The notes under the pieces are model-generated. The model did no database searches, was not told where the DNA came from, and saw only the letters and a list, made by a program, of their open reading frames with translations. This document shows, in pieces, positions 47,248 to 59,230 of a DNA stretch of 64,000 nt. This DNA is from Pyxicephalus adspersus (Eukaryota; Chordata; Amphibia; Anura; Pyxicephalidae). Positions within the stretch are counted from its first letter, which is position 1, and each line of letters begins with the position of its first letter. Location of the stretch: contig NC_092863.1 of the NCBI RefSeq assembly GCF_032062135.1, positions 16,521,052-16,585,051 on the forward strand, given 5' to 3'. Both the position numbers and the translations under genes were made by a program.

Positions 47248-50200
47248 TGTACAGGACTGTAGGAATTGGCGGGAGATATGTTTCTCCAGTATTTTGAGCA
47301 TAATGGTTGCTACATTTAGTTAATTTCAGGGTCCTGGACTCTGGAATGGAAGGTACTTGATGGGCCTTTCCATGATATCCCAGGCACACGCCTAGAAGCA
47401 CAGGTGTGCTGTCAGGTAGAGGAAGTGGAAATTGCAGCAGATAGGCTGCAATCAGGCCTGTGTTTGAAACTGAAGGTAAGAAGCTGTGTTTTTGCTAAAG
47501 CTCTGTGCTGGGCTTGTATTGATTTACTTTATGGACTGTGGGTACTTGCTAAAGACTTGAATTTAAAGGACTGTTACATGGACTCTGAGGAATGTGCACT
47601 CAGCCAGGTGATGTAAGCTGCCTATATGTTGTTTGTTGGATTCATTTGCTGAAGAAAGTTATATTGTTTTTGAACATAATAATACCTATTATACAAACCT
47701 CTCTATTTGCTGCAAGGGCTAATCCCCCCATATCAAAAGTGGTGCCCTGATGCGGGAAGCAGCTGAACAGAGATAAAGTTTATGTTTAAACCTGCAAAAG
47801 TGACATTTAAAGGGCCAGGCTCCTTTTCATCTTGGAAGAGTTGGTGAGGCAGATGGTTATGACTACTGTTCAAATGCAGCAGTGTATTGTGGTTTAGCAG
47901 AAGGCCATGGGGATACAACTGGCCACCCTCAGAGAGGCCACTGCAGCACAAGTTGTGGCCTTGCGGAAGACCACTAAGCCCCAGGCCAAAATGCTCTCAG
48001 AGGTGGTCCAGCAACTTTCCAGGGAGCAAGAAAACCATACGGGTTTCTCCTAGCAATGAGGCAATCATGAGAGTCTTTTTCTGCAGAAGTTAATGCCAGC
48101 AGATGATGTAGAGATCTTTTCGTGACATTTTAGAGGACTGCAGAGTGTGAGGCCTTGAGACAAATGAGTTGGCATCATTACTCCATTCATGTCTGGTGAG
48201 CCTCAGAAGCCCTACTTTGATCTTAGCCTGGTGACACCTTTAATTCTGATTCTTGCTCACCTGGACCACAGCAGTCAGGGAGCAGAGGGTCTATGGCTGA
48301 AAATATCTTATGGTTTTACCACCAAAGTCACAAATGTATGACCTCATTCAGTTGGCTACAAAATTGCTCAAAATCATGGATCATTTTGTGCTAGACCAGT
48401 TTATGTGAGCCCTGCTGAATAATTTGCAACAGTGGGTCAGTCATAGAGACCCATAGTCTGCTGAACAACTTGCGGAGAGATAAACTGCAGTGGTGGAGCT
48501 GCTCTCTCCAGCAAAACACCAGGACACAGCCCTGCCTTCGAGGAACAAGGCCTCCATCAGGAAAGAGGTCTCTTCAGGGCCCTGGAACTAGCATGGAAGA
48601 TCTTTGTAATGTGGCACCACAACTTTTCTGGGTAAGGACACATGCAGGCGCTTGTGCTGGAGATGTTCTGCCTGAGGGCCAAACCAGGGCCCAATGCCTC
48701 CTGCAGGAGGAACTCATGCAGTGTGGACTGTTCAGGCACTCTATGTCCCAATGGCGTCCAATAGAGCTTTGAGTGATCTGTTTGTGTGAACCGAGTTCCC
48801 GCCAAGGCTTTCCAGGATTCTAGAAGCATAGAGACACTGGTGCAAACCAAGGTGGTTGTGGAGGTTTGTGCCATGGGAAGACCTATGCGTGGTCTGCATC
48901 CATAGGGACACAAGAACCTACCCTGTGGTACCAGTTACCTTCACCACTGAGAGAGACTAAAGTAGTGATACCCTTACCAGTAGTGGCCTGTGCACCACAA
49001 TCTGATAAAAATGTGCACAATGTTGTTAATGTGCCTGATTCCCCCAAAGGTGACAATAGTGTTACCCATCCAGAGCAGGAACCTGAGGTGACCTCTGAAG
49101 GGTGGAGTGCACCCTGATTACAAGTCACCACTGGGGGGGATCCGGAGGAAGCCTCCTCCACTCCTGTTTATCCTGACCTAGAGAAATCAAGGGGGGACTT
49201 TAGAACTGCCCAGATATGGGACCCTACTTTTGTAAATGGATGGGAACAAGTGGCCCAAGAACTGGGCGTTGAATAAAGATTTTCCCATTTTGCTATGAAT
49301 AGGGATCTGTTGTACCATCAGACTTGCCTGGGCTCACTCATAAAATAGAACATGATATTACCGAGCCTAAGGCAAAGGCGTTTGTACAGCCCTACTGCAT
49401 ACCAGATGCCCAACATAAAGCAGTCAGAGAAGGTAAAAATAATGTTGTAGCTGGATGTTATTGATGATTCACAGAGTGAATGGTCGACCGTGTACCCAAA
49501 CCCAAAGGTACTCTGTGTTTCTGTAACAATATCAAAAAGTTGAATGAGATCCCCAAGTTTGACTCTCATCCAACACCCTAAGTAGATAAATTAATTGAAA
49601 GTTTAGGCCCCGCCCAATACATCATCAATACAATTGCCTGGATCTGGCCAAAGAGCATTAGCAAATACCTTTCGCCAAGGAGAGAGAAGACTGCATTCCT
49701 CACTTCAGATGATCACTTCCAATATAAATGAATGCCATTTGGGTTACAAACTGCTAGCATAGACTGAGAGTCCCACCTGTCAAAAGTTCAGGCAGTCTTG
49801 GATGCGTTAAGGAAAGGGGGTTTTACAGTTAACCCAGAAAAATGTGCCATTGGGATAGAAGCCAAACATCTTGGATACATTATGGGTAGAGGATCGTTGG
49901 AAGTCCCAGATAAATAAGATCAAGGCATTTTAGAACTGACCCACCCCCTCACTAAGAAACCGGTTTGGGCATTCTTGAATATTTTTGGTTACTACCAATC
50001 TTTTGAACTCAATTTTTCTACCCTTGCAGCCCCTCTGTCTGACTTAACAAATGGGTGTAAATTGGTGATGGTAGACGAGAATGCAGACACTGAAAAACCA
50101 TTCTAGCAGCCTAAAGCTGCACTGTACCAACATCTACTCCTAGTAGCCCAGGACTTTTCCAGAAAGTTTGTTGTACAAAGAGACGCCTCTCATGTGGGAC

Positions 50201-50392
50201 TAGGAGCAATGTTGTCACAGGTAAGGAACACAGACCTGAGAAAGTGCACCAGAATGCTGATGCCCTTTCAAGGGTGAATGTTTTAGATGCCTTCACTACC
50301 TGGGTGGGGGATATGTACAGGACTGCATGGATTGGTCCTGGATAAGAGTTATGTTTCTCCAAGATGTAGAGCATGGGCTCTGTAAAACCAGG
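47248..50392 (+). mobile_element. Decayed Ty3/gypsy LTR retrotransposon
   Basis: TGTACAGGACTG followed by ATATGTTTCTCCA-like sequence occurs at 47248 and again at 50314. These mark the starts of a 5' LTR (to about 47730) and a truncated 3' LTR. After the first LTR, TGGTGCCCTGATGCGGG could be a primer-binding site. A gag-like stretch follows (LATLREATAAQVVALRK near 47925). Pol remnants at about 49440-50230 include TSDDHFQYK, MPFGLQ and LGYIMG of reverse transcriptase and QRDASHVGLGAMLSQV of RNase H. The YxDD catalytic segment, most of the protease and all of the integrase are absent or unreadable. Several in-frame stops interrupt pol, so it is inactive. Confidence 0.8.
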
Positions 50393-51146
50393 GTGTATGC
50401 TGGAAGATTAGTCCCGAAATAATAAAAGCAATTCTGCATAGGCATGGCAGTGGGGTGCCCAGGGAAACTTACTGTCCAATGCTGCACATTGCTGGCTACA
50501 TGAGGGCATCCTGTGTAATAACCAATTCTGCAATGTGCATCTTCAGTGATCAGAGGGAAACCCCTGTCATCCACCCCCCTGCACTACACTTGAAGGAGCC
50601 TGTCATTTAACTGTCCTCTACTGCACATTTTTGACCATGAGGTGTCATCCTGTGTACTTCTCTGGCCTTCTGTGCAATCCACTGTTCTGCACTGTTTACC
50701 TTTTAGCTATGAGAGCGCAGTTTAGTGCCCCAACTATAATGATCTCATCATCTGGTAGTGTGAGCAGAGCCCAGCTGTATACCGCCCTCCCTGAGGAAAA
50801 AGTTGGTATTGCAAATTCTTATGATTTCTTTTATCTGGCTGTGATTAGAGGTTCCTGAAAGTCCCAGAGGTGATGGCCTTTAAATTAAAAGCTGTGATCT
50901 TCAGACAACACAGGGAAATGGATTTATGTGTAGTATAACGAATCCTGATTTTTATTATTTTACTAGGCTTGTTGATGGCTGTACATACCATACTGTGATC
51001 TGCAGCACCCTACATATGTTGTTGTATATTCTTTATGGGATCATAGCCAGCACTTAAACTATAGACTAGATTTATTCTTTTGGTCATCAGTCGGAAACGT
51101 CTTTTTTTATTTTAACTCTCTTACCACACCTGAGCACTTCCCTACA
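50393..51146. other. Intergenic, no recognised gene
   Basis: Probably repeat-derived sequence. I could not match it to another part of the window. Confidence 0.35.
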
Positions 51147-51404
51147 TGTGCCGTGTTGTACAACCTATAGTTGTGACCCCTGAACTCTGCATGTTGTGTT
51201 GTATGATCCATAGCTGTGACCCCTGAACTCTGCATGTTGTGTTGTATGATCCATAGCTGTGACCCCTGAACTCTGCATGTTGTGTTGTATGATCCATAGC
51301 TGTGACCCCTGAACTCTGCATGTTGTGTTGTATGATCCATAGCTGTGACCCCTGAAGTCTGCACGTTGTGTTGTATAATTCATAGCTGTGATCCCTGAAC
51401 TCTG
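51147..51404. repeat. 43-bp tandem minisatellite, six copies
   Basis: Units start near 51147, 51190, 51233, 51276, 51319 and 51362. Each has TGTTGTATGATCCATAGC and TGTGACCCCTGAACTCTG. The inner three are nearly identical and the outer ones diverged, the pattern expected from unequal exchange. The antisense open frames here merely reflect the repeat. Confidence 0.9.
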
Positions 51405-51611
51405 CACGTGCAGTGGGATCGGCAACCCACAGGACCCGATGGAAGAAACCTCCCGACGGATATACTGATTTTTTTGTTTTTTTTGTTTTTTGTTTTGGGT
51501 TTACTTCCTCTTTAACTCTTTTACACACACCGAACATACTGCCCCATTGTACTCTCTTACACACTCTACACATACTGTCTCTTCTCTCTTGCACACTCTG
51601 CACTCTGAAAA

Positions 51612-52021
51612 GTGCCCTAAAAAAGCAGGGTAGTCCGATCTATTCGGGGGTGTCTTGCATCGGGTCCCACGTCGTCCCGGGTGCCACCATCCTCTTCCTG
51701 GTTCTTCATCCTACATCATGGATGGAAAAAAAATTGCCGATCTCAATGCATGCGTGAGATCTGCAAATTTTTCACTTTGCACAAAAAGGCTCCTTTCATG
51801 CATGCCTGAGATGCTCAGGCATGCGCAGAAAGAGCACCCAAGAGCCTTTCAGGATGCACGACGTAGGTATCCCAGGAGGCTTTGCGCTCCTATTAGCGGG
51901 TGGTGCTGCACCCTGTTTTTTTTTATTTAATAAAAGGTTGTTGCACTTAAAAAAACAAAAACAAAACAAACAGAATTTTTTCCTTACAAAAGTGAAATTT
52001 CTGAGTTTAGGTATGCTTTAA
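51612..52021. mobile_element. TTAA-target MITE, second copy of the 10.2-kb family
   Basis: It shares with the element at 10217-11404 the segments GGGGGTGTC, TCTTCATCCTACATCA, TGCATGCGTGAGAT, ACGACGTAGGT and GGTGGTGCTGCACCC. Its 3' end is GAGTTTAGGTATGCTTTAA. It lacks the insertion found in that copy and so shows the empty site. Confidence 0.65.
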
Positions 52022-52229
52022 CTCCTCTCTTACACATTCTGCCTCTTTCATACCCTCTTAACCCCTCTCTTACACACCCTACACAAACTTCTCCCACCAA
52101 CACCCCTGTTTTTGTATTTTTTTGGCAACCTGGACTGTGAGTGTGGTGCCCAAACAACATTTTCCTGTACGGGCATAAGATGAGCCAGGTTATTACCAAT
52201 ACAAGGAAACCAGAGTGAGGAGTGCTCTG

Positions 52230-53000
52230 CTCTGTGTGTGCCTCTATTCCTCTTCCATGAGGAAGATACCCCCTCCCTCCATTATGTGGGGCATCTCTCT
52301 CTTCCCCCCTTTCTCCTCTAAGAGGCTTCTCAGCCTCCTCTTCCCCACAATCCCTCTCTTGTATGGGGGCCCGTGTATCCCTGCCTTCCCTCCCTCTGTA
52401 TTAGGTCTTCTTGTACCTCCCCTGTGTCCCCTCATACCTACCATGGATCCTCTGTCTTTCCCCTTTCTACTGCCATGTGCCTTGTGGCCTCAGATGGTGA
52501 TTATTGTTTTTTTTTTAGCTCATGTCTCACTCTCCAAACTTTCCCTTTCTTACAGGATTGGCAGAGAACCATCAGAAAGAGTCACTTGGAGCTCTATGAT
52601 ATAACAGAGGAGAATTATCCCCCTGTGGGGTCACATTCCATTCCTCATCACCTGTAGTAATATCACAAGATTTAATCATTTTGAACTCCAGTTAAGTTGG
52701 TTTTGGATGGTCTGTGATTTTAGATATATACTTTGCGGTCTCTGTTCTGCCTGGGGAGTTTCCTCCAATTCTTTTCACTGTGAAAGGGGGTCACTGGGAC
52801 AGGAAGTGAGGGATATGTACTCAGGCGGAACCTGCTGTACATATCCTCTGCTGACTTACATCTATACAATCCAGGGGTGCCTAAGTCATACTCAGTGTCC
52901 TGGTGAATATGTGCTACAGTTCAGCCTTTATAGGGTTCTCAGGGCCTCCTCCTGTCCATCAGGGTAAAACCTCTTCCATGACCCCCCATGAAGGTGGTGA
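52230..53000 (+). repeat. Repeat copy, inverted partner at 58.4-59.2 kb
   Basis: It contains CTTGTACCTCCCCTGTGTCC, TACCATGGATCCTCTG, CAGCCTTTATAGGGTTCTCA and CATCAGGGTAAAACCTCTTC. The same blocks occur in the same order on the opposite strand at 58430-59230. A short frame after a splice-like TTACAG at about 52556 (DWQRTIRKSHLELYDITEEN) may be a captured exon. I do not recognise its family. Confidence 0.6.
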
Positions 53001-54062
53001 TGGTTGATCTTCAGCTTACTGCTTTGTCCTTGTGGACTGCTGATTCCTGTACAGTGAGGGGAACTAAGGTCCCTAAAATATCCTATTTTTGTAACAAAGT
53101 ATAACACTTAGCTGACACTCATTTCCGGCTGTAGAGGTTACAGGGGTCACTGTCCATGTGTTTCTACAGCCCCATTTTACTATATATAAAAATACCAATA
53201 TGGGAGTCTATATATTCACTATTTAGCTCAGTGCTAAGTCCAAACTTCATATTCTAGTTAAATTTTCAATGACTATTACCATTATATGGCCCCCATTTTA
53301 CCTCTCTGGCTTTACATAAGGTCTTTCTTTTAAGTCCCCTCCACTTCACAGTAAGGAATTTTGGCATACGTGGCCCCCATTTTATTATTTGCTCAGGGCC
53401 CAATCCATATTATTATTACTTCAGTCAGAATTTAACAGCACACTTTTTCTATTTATGATGACTTTGTCAGATTTTGATTTTCCCACTCGTAATTATTACA
53501 TTTCCTCCTGTTTCATCTATTGTCATTCCAGATACCTTCCAAGGCACCAGCTACCTAGATCTTCTTACAGAAGGAAACTCAATATACTGCAAACTTCATT
53601 GGTTTAAACCTAAACCTCCTCAACAATAGGCGAAAGGCGTCTGGTTCAGTGGCATCTAGCATTTTTTTTTTCATTTTTTCTTTGCTCTCGTTAATCATTA
53701 CAATAATATTAGAGAGTCTATGTTTAGATAATGGTCAAGAACACCCCAGGTATTTAAATAGGGTATGGCTCAAAACCTTTTAATTTGTTTATATGTTTTG
53801 ATAATGTTTATATGTATATGTAATCCATGAAATATCAATACAAACTTTATTGCCAAATTTAAAACACCATCTTCTCTTCATTGTCTTCTTATCATATCCC
53901 ATGTGATACCCTCTGCACTTCACTTGTGCACAAACTACCCCATTTATCCCCTCCATACTCTTGTCTTGCATATATATGTTTACTGCTCCCATACCCTGTG
54001 CATACCCCTTTATAATATTTCTCACCTCTGTGTCTAGTTTTGAAGAATTGTATTTCAGAGTA
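53001..54062. other. Intergenic, no recognised gene
   Basis: AT-rich with several GGCCCCCATTTTA-like repeats around 53290-53390. No gene seen. Confidence 0.35.
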
Positions 54063-54475
54063 AACAATCACTATGCATGACACAAAGAATAAAGAACTAT
54101 TGTGGAATCCTACCTACTATGACTACACCCTGTCTGATGAGGGGGCAGAATACGGTAAGCTCCGATGGAAGCTATCTGGGGTCAGACCTTTTAGTGGGAT
54201 GTTTCTTTGTTGAATATTGTTTGCTCATTGTTGGTGTTTTTTCAGAAACCTCATATTTTGTGTCCAATGGGGACAGTCTGATGACGATGGAGGACAGCCA
54301 ATCAGAAGCCATCATGTGGATACAGAAGTACACCTCTTGGTTGGGTACTGGTGCTGTACATCTGACGGTGAGAAGCCCTCAGCAATGTCATGGTAGATGG
54401 AGTCACACAATATCTGGCCTTCTTGTCTGGAGTGGTCAGGATTATTACAAAGCTGAAGTTTCCATTCCATAGAGA
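54063..54475 (+). other. Possible exon remnants of an unidentified gene
   Basis: An open stretch encodes LWNPTYYDYTLSDEGAEYG up to a GTAAGC donor at 54153. A TTTTTTCAG acceptor at 54239-54247 precedes a second open stretch (SNGDSLMTMEDSQSEAIMW, SWLGTGAVHLT) running to a stop at about 54472. Splice-like borders on both pieces suggest exons of a real or formerly real gene. No domain is recognised and nothing continues either side. It is equally possible that these are chance frames in repeat DNA. Confidence 0.25.
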
Positions 54476-54979
54476 GAGTTAGAGCAGAAGTGAAGCAATG
54501 TGAGTGCATACAGCACAATCCCTAACAATGAAACCCAATAAAAAGCAGAGATTTTACCTTCACTAATGTATCTGTGTCTGTGATTGTTACTGATAATAAA
54601 TTCCTTCTCATTGTAAATACAACTCCCCATATTTCTAGACACAAGAAGTCTAGTTTCCAACGTCACCCTAAAAAGCTGCATTTAAATGAAGCTTTATGTT
54701 TTCAGCCACTGCTAAATAATTCCTAATTCCTGAAGCCTCATATATTTATGGACGGACATTTTTGCTGCTATATTGTACTGAGCCGGGATAACTGCTCCAA
54801 AGCTGACCATTGTATAGAGTTGTTGTTATTGAAAAGTGTTTTTGTGGTTTTAGTCTCTGATTAATCAACCAGCAGGGGCGCTGCCAAAGATGCAAGAAGC
54901 TGGGGCCATTTTTATTTTTTTTTATTCTTTCTGTTACTTGCACTTCTGAAGTAGGACAACCAGTACTTAAGTTGATGTG

Positions 54980-55190
54980 AAGCAGTGGTAGCTCAGTGGT
55001 AAGGGCTTGGACTGGTTTGCTGGAGACCTGGGTTCAAATCCCTGAGCAGGCCTTGGTGCTGTGCAGTGCCTGAATCCCTTTGTGAGGAGACAGGGTTGTA
55101 GGAAATGTTTCCAATACATTGTCCACCATGAGGGGATTCAGACACTGTACAGCGCCTGGGTGTGTGTATATATATATATATATATATGGG
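54980..55190 (+). mobile_element. tRNA-derived SINE, + strand
   Basis: The head has an A-box-like TAGCTCAGTGGTAAGGG and, about 45 bp on, a B-box GGTTCAAATCC, the internal promoter of RNA polymerase III. The acceptor stem does not pair, so this is not a working tRNA gene. The body continues to a (TA)n tail near 55167-55186. Confidence 0.7.
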
Positions 55191-55489
55191 GTGAGGCCAA
55201 AAAAAACCTAAGTCCCACTTTTTGAATAGGCTGCCTCGGTAAGACAGCCCAGTTTTATTGTAGTTGTTGCAATGATATCACAGACTATGGACCAGAAGAG
55301 GCGGGGGGTCCACAACCTAATGTGCTGCCCACAGGCATTACAGACCTCAGGGGCCTGGGACTGGAGCGGACTGGTGGGTTGTCCATGTCCTCCAAGCTTT
55401 CATTCAGCGATTCGAGCATGGGGTCTGCAGAATCCAAGGGACTACGGTGCTTCCATGACTGAGTGATTCATATCCGCCCAATTCACTCA

Positions 55490-55626
55490 GAGATTTGAAC
55501 TTGAGTTGACTGTGTATTTCAGTCACCCAATTCACTCAGACTTGACCTGGGGACTATGGGATTCGAACTCAAGTTTACGGCGCCCTTGTTACTGCTCTTA
55601 TCCACTGAGCTATTCGCCTCCGCTCG
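55490..55626 (-). mobile_element. tRNA-derived SINE head, - strand
   Basis: Reverse complement gives GGCGAATAGCTCAGTGGA (A-box region) followed by GAGTTCGAATCCCATAG (B-box). A proper tRNA fold is not apparent. The 5' flank toward 55480 has two copies of CCAATTCACTCAGA. Confidence 0.65.
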
Positions 55627-55689
55627 AGAATCACTGTGTTTGATCTCCTATTTCAGGAGTGGAAAGTCATAAATGAGGCAAGACAATTG

Positions 55690-55783
55690 AAAAAGGGAGA
55701 AGCAAGAATCGAACCTGCAACCTTTTGAGTAACTGCTAGGCTAATAGCTGGCTGCTAAACCTCTGCACCAGAGCCAGGCTTTG
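55690..55783 (-). mobile_element. tRNA-like sequence, - strand
   Basis: Reverse complement gives CCTGGCTCTGGTGCAGAGG, then GGTTGCAGGTTCGATTCTTG, with a long region between that resembles a tRNA with an extended variable arm. It is either a tRNA pseudogene or the head of another SINE. Confidence 0.5.
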
Positions 55784-56046
55784 GTTTCAAGTTTTGCAGT
55801 CAGCCCCTTAAACATTGCAGATTTGGAAATCAATGACTTTTACCAATTAAACTTTTTTTGTGACATATATGAACAATATTTAGGATGAGCTGTCTTATCC
55901 AGGTGAGTGAAATGTGGAACTTTTTTCTTTTATATTTCTGTTTTCTTCATAAGTAATTAGCAGCCAGCTCGTTAATCACTGATTGGTACTAGTCAATGTT
56001 GAGGGTGACTCATGGTGTTAGCTGGTGCCTTGGCTCCATGATATCG

Positions 56047-56570
56047 GATACCAGGACGCGGGGTGAATGAGACTCATCGTTCTCAATCCTAATGACATTG
56101 CTGATACTGGGATTCAGGGGGTGGATGAGACTCATCGTTCTCAATACTAATAACATTGCTGATACCGGGATTCGGGGTTTGGAAGAGACTCATCGTTCTC
56201 AATCCTAATGACATTGTTGATACCGGGATTCGTGGGGTGGTTGAGATTCATCGTTTTCAATCCTTTTGACATTGCTGATACCGGGATTCAGGGGGTGGAT
56301 GACACTCATGGTTTTCAATCCTAATGACAATACTGACACCAGGATTCAGGGGGTGGATGAGACTCATCTTTCGCAATGCTTATGACATCGCTGATACCGG
56401 GATTCGGGGTGTGGATGAGACTCATCGTTCCCAATCCTAATGACATTGCGGATACCGGGATTCGTGGGGTGGTTGAGATTCATCGTTTTCAATCCTTTTG
56501 ACATTGCTGATGTCAGGAATTCAGGGGGGGGGGGGGGGGGGGGGGGGATGAGATTTATTGTTTTCAATCT
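56047..56570. repeat. 58-bp minisatellite with a terminal poly-G run
   Basis: About nine units begin at 56047, 56103, 56161, 56219, 56277, 56335, 56393, 56451 and 56509. Each has GATACCGGGATTCGGGG and GAGACTCATCGTTCTCAATC, then ATGACATTGCT. In the last unit the G-run has expanded to 24 G at 56524-56547. The spacing is 58 bp except for one 56-bp unit. Confidence 0.92.
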
Positions 56571-57924
56571 CAGTGAATGTTCATGATTGTGTGATGTATT
56601 TTATAACTTTGGAGATCCATGTTGGAATGTCACAGCAGGATCTCATTACTGACTTTGGTTCTCAGTAGAGTGGATGATGACTTCCAATGCAGCTCTCATT
56701 CTTCGTATATTGGGCAATGACTCAGGCCGGTTGGTAGAGAGGATAGAGCTCTAGTGGTGGAAAATGAGGTTAGGCAGACCCATCTTTGAATCTACCCAAA
56801 TTGGGTACATTCTACTTAATAGTCATAATAACAATTATTTAGTAAAGGAGATCAAAATCTTCAGTTCAATTATCTTCCGCTTTATTATGATTTTGGTAAA
56901 GAGGAGATTCGACAGACACTTTGAACAAGCCGTTTGGATACCTCAAGTTCAGATTTAAGTGACAACACTCTTCTCAGACTTTAACCTCCCCATTGCTGGA
57001 GACATTGTATAGTCCTGCTTTGCACAAGCTGGATCTCCTGTCTACAAGGACATACATTTCAGTGCCTGGTAGTAGACACACTCCTTTCCTCCATAATCTG
57101 AATTTAGGCTTTACTAAGCTATACAGGGACCTACATAGGGTATATAGCAGGTACAAGGTAATGAAGACAAGACTGGGTGTCCAACAAACGCAGCACAAAA
57201 ACAATATCAGGGAGGCGCCAGCACACCGTAGAGTGGGGAGCAGTGTTCATTTATTGTCACAGCTTAAGAATTAACATTTCAGGAGCACACAAGATCATTT
57301 TATCAGGATAACAGACTAAACATACATTGATTGCTATCCTCTGGGGTGATGCGGTCCTCAAGTATTGATTTTAGTGGACAGGCACAGATGGGTGGTCAGA
57401 TCCATGAGATGTGGATCCCAAGGGTCATGGACTGTCAGGCAAAAAAAAAATATAAACAGGACACAGGAAAGATGGATAAATATATTTATTCACAGATGGC
57501 CTCACTTGGCGAACAGCAAATTTACTACATCAGACAAATAGACAACAAGAAGCAGCTTAAAATGATATGACCACAAATTACTTGTAGCAGTCATTTTATG
57601 ATTTGTTCTTCCCTGTAAGGTCACGGGACTGGCTGATGAATTGCTTGTACAGGATTACGTCTTATTTATCTGATCATTTATTGTTTTCATGTAAATTTAT
57701 GGTCATCCAGGTACTACGCCACCCAACATTCACTAAGAGGAGGCATTGGAGCACTGTTCATGGTGCTGATCACAACAGAGAGGGGAATTACCTATTGACA
57801 AAATTCATATTTAATGCAGGTCTGTCTGGCCCAGAAAAAAAAAAAACACCCAAATTCTGGGCACAAAGAGTTAAAGGGGTGCTATATGGTTCCCTGCCAT
57901 CATTCTATCCACGTAACACTCATT
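56571..57924. other. Intergenic, unassigned repeat-like sequence
   Basis: Frames of 60-109 codons occur, the longest at 57603-57932, but none has a recognised domain. Probably degenerate retroelement sequence. Confidence 0.35.
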
Positions 57925-58098
57925 GGGCCTGATTTATTAAAACTCCCCAAGGCTGTAGAGGATACTCTTTTATCAGAGAAGCTGGGTGATCCAGCAAACC
58001 TGGAATGGACTTCCTAAAATCATTTGCTGCATCACCTAGCATTACTGATGAAAGTGAATCCTCTTGAGCCTTGGGTAGTTTTAATAAATCAGACCCAA
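57925..58098. mobile_element. Palindromic fold-back MITE, second copy
   Basis: The left arm has GGGCCTGATTTATTAAAAC, CCAAGGCTGTAGAGGATAC and GAAGCTGGGTGATCCAGC. The right arm ends TTTTAATAAATCAGACCC. It is shorter and more diverged than the copy at 22704-22918. Confidence 0.75.
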
Positions 58099-58429
58099 TA
58101 CAGCAAGGACTCACTACAGCCATAGATTGTTTAATAACTGTGGTTTGGTTTTGGGAGGCTGGAGGGAGGGAAAAGGTTGCTGTTAGGTGCACAATATAAC
58201 AATTATATACAGATTTCCCCCTCATCTTCTGTGTGATTACATCAGGGGAAAATAAAATCAGATTTTACCTTACCAGTAACTCTATTTCCGACAGATGTAC
58301 TGCACATTACAAAAAGAAGAAACCCATCACCAAAACCCTTTAAATGGAAGTCCTTCTGTCTAGTGGCCTTCAGAAGTGGTGTAATCTTGTAGTCACACCA
58401 GAAATCACAGCTATGAAGCCTCTACTAAA

Positions 58430-59230
58430 ATGCTAAAAAAGTATAATAAAAGGCCATGTATGGGGATTACAGTTAGGAAAACAACCTGGGACAAAAATAA
58501 CTGGCTGCGCTACTACACAACATCTAGTGAAAACACAGAACAATGATATACAACCTTCAGAGTGACAACTGGAAGAGGTTTTACCCTGATGGACAGGAAG
58601 CCTTGAGAACCCTATGAAGGCTAAACTGTAGCAGATAATAACCCGGACTCTGGGTATGGGGACGTCCAACTCCTAGAGCACGCCTGGAATCTGTAGATGG
58701 AAGTCAGCAGAGGGTAAGTACAGCAATGGGATGCAGTAAAAAAACAAATTGTTGAGCACACTGCTGGGCGTTGCTCTAACTTTCATCTACTAGTATCAAG
58801 GGAAAACAGCAATCCTAAAAGTATCACCTAAATTTTAGATGGTATGGAGAAAGATGAGAATCTGTGATTACTGTGTGTCTCTTCTGGGTATACATCCCAA
58901 GGGAAGGTTGAAAGACATGGGAAATACACAAACCAATCAATTCTCATCATGAGGACACAAAGCACATGGCAGGGGGGAAGGCAGAAGATCCATGGTAGGT
59001 ATGAGAAGACACAGGGGAGGTACATAAAGACCCAAAGAAGAGGGAAGGATGGAGGAAATACAAGAGCCCCCATGGAGGAGGGAGGGAGGGTGGAAATACA
59101 AGAACCCCCATAAAGGAGAGAGGGAGAAGATACAGAGGCCCCAATAGAAGAAGGAGGGGGTAGACAAAGGAACTTCATAGATGAGGAACTGAGGAGGAAT
59201 AGAAGCCCCATGAAGGAGGAAAGGGGAGGT
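58430..59230 (-). repeat. Inverted copy of the 52.2-53.0 kb repeat
   Basis: On the reverse strand this reads the same blocks as 52230-53000, including the GTAAAACCTCTTCC segment and the CTTACC/CCATGGATC region, followed by several short CCTCCTTC-rich units. The copies are diverged, so this is an old element, not a recent duplication. Confidence 0.6.

Noticed and set aside
51107..51603. 153-codon antisense frame of repeated residues
   Set aside because: It is a readout of the 43-bp minisatellite in a fixed register and not a gene.
54983..55055. Functional tRNA gene
   Set aside because: A- and B-boxes are present but the acceptor stem does not pair and the anticodon arm is poor, so a SINE head is the better call.
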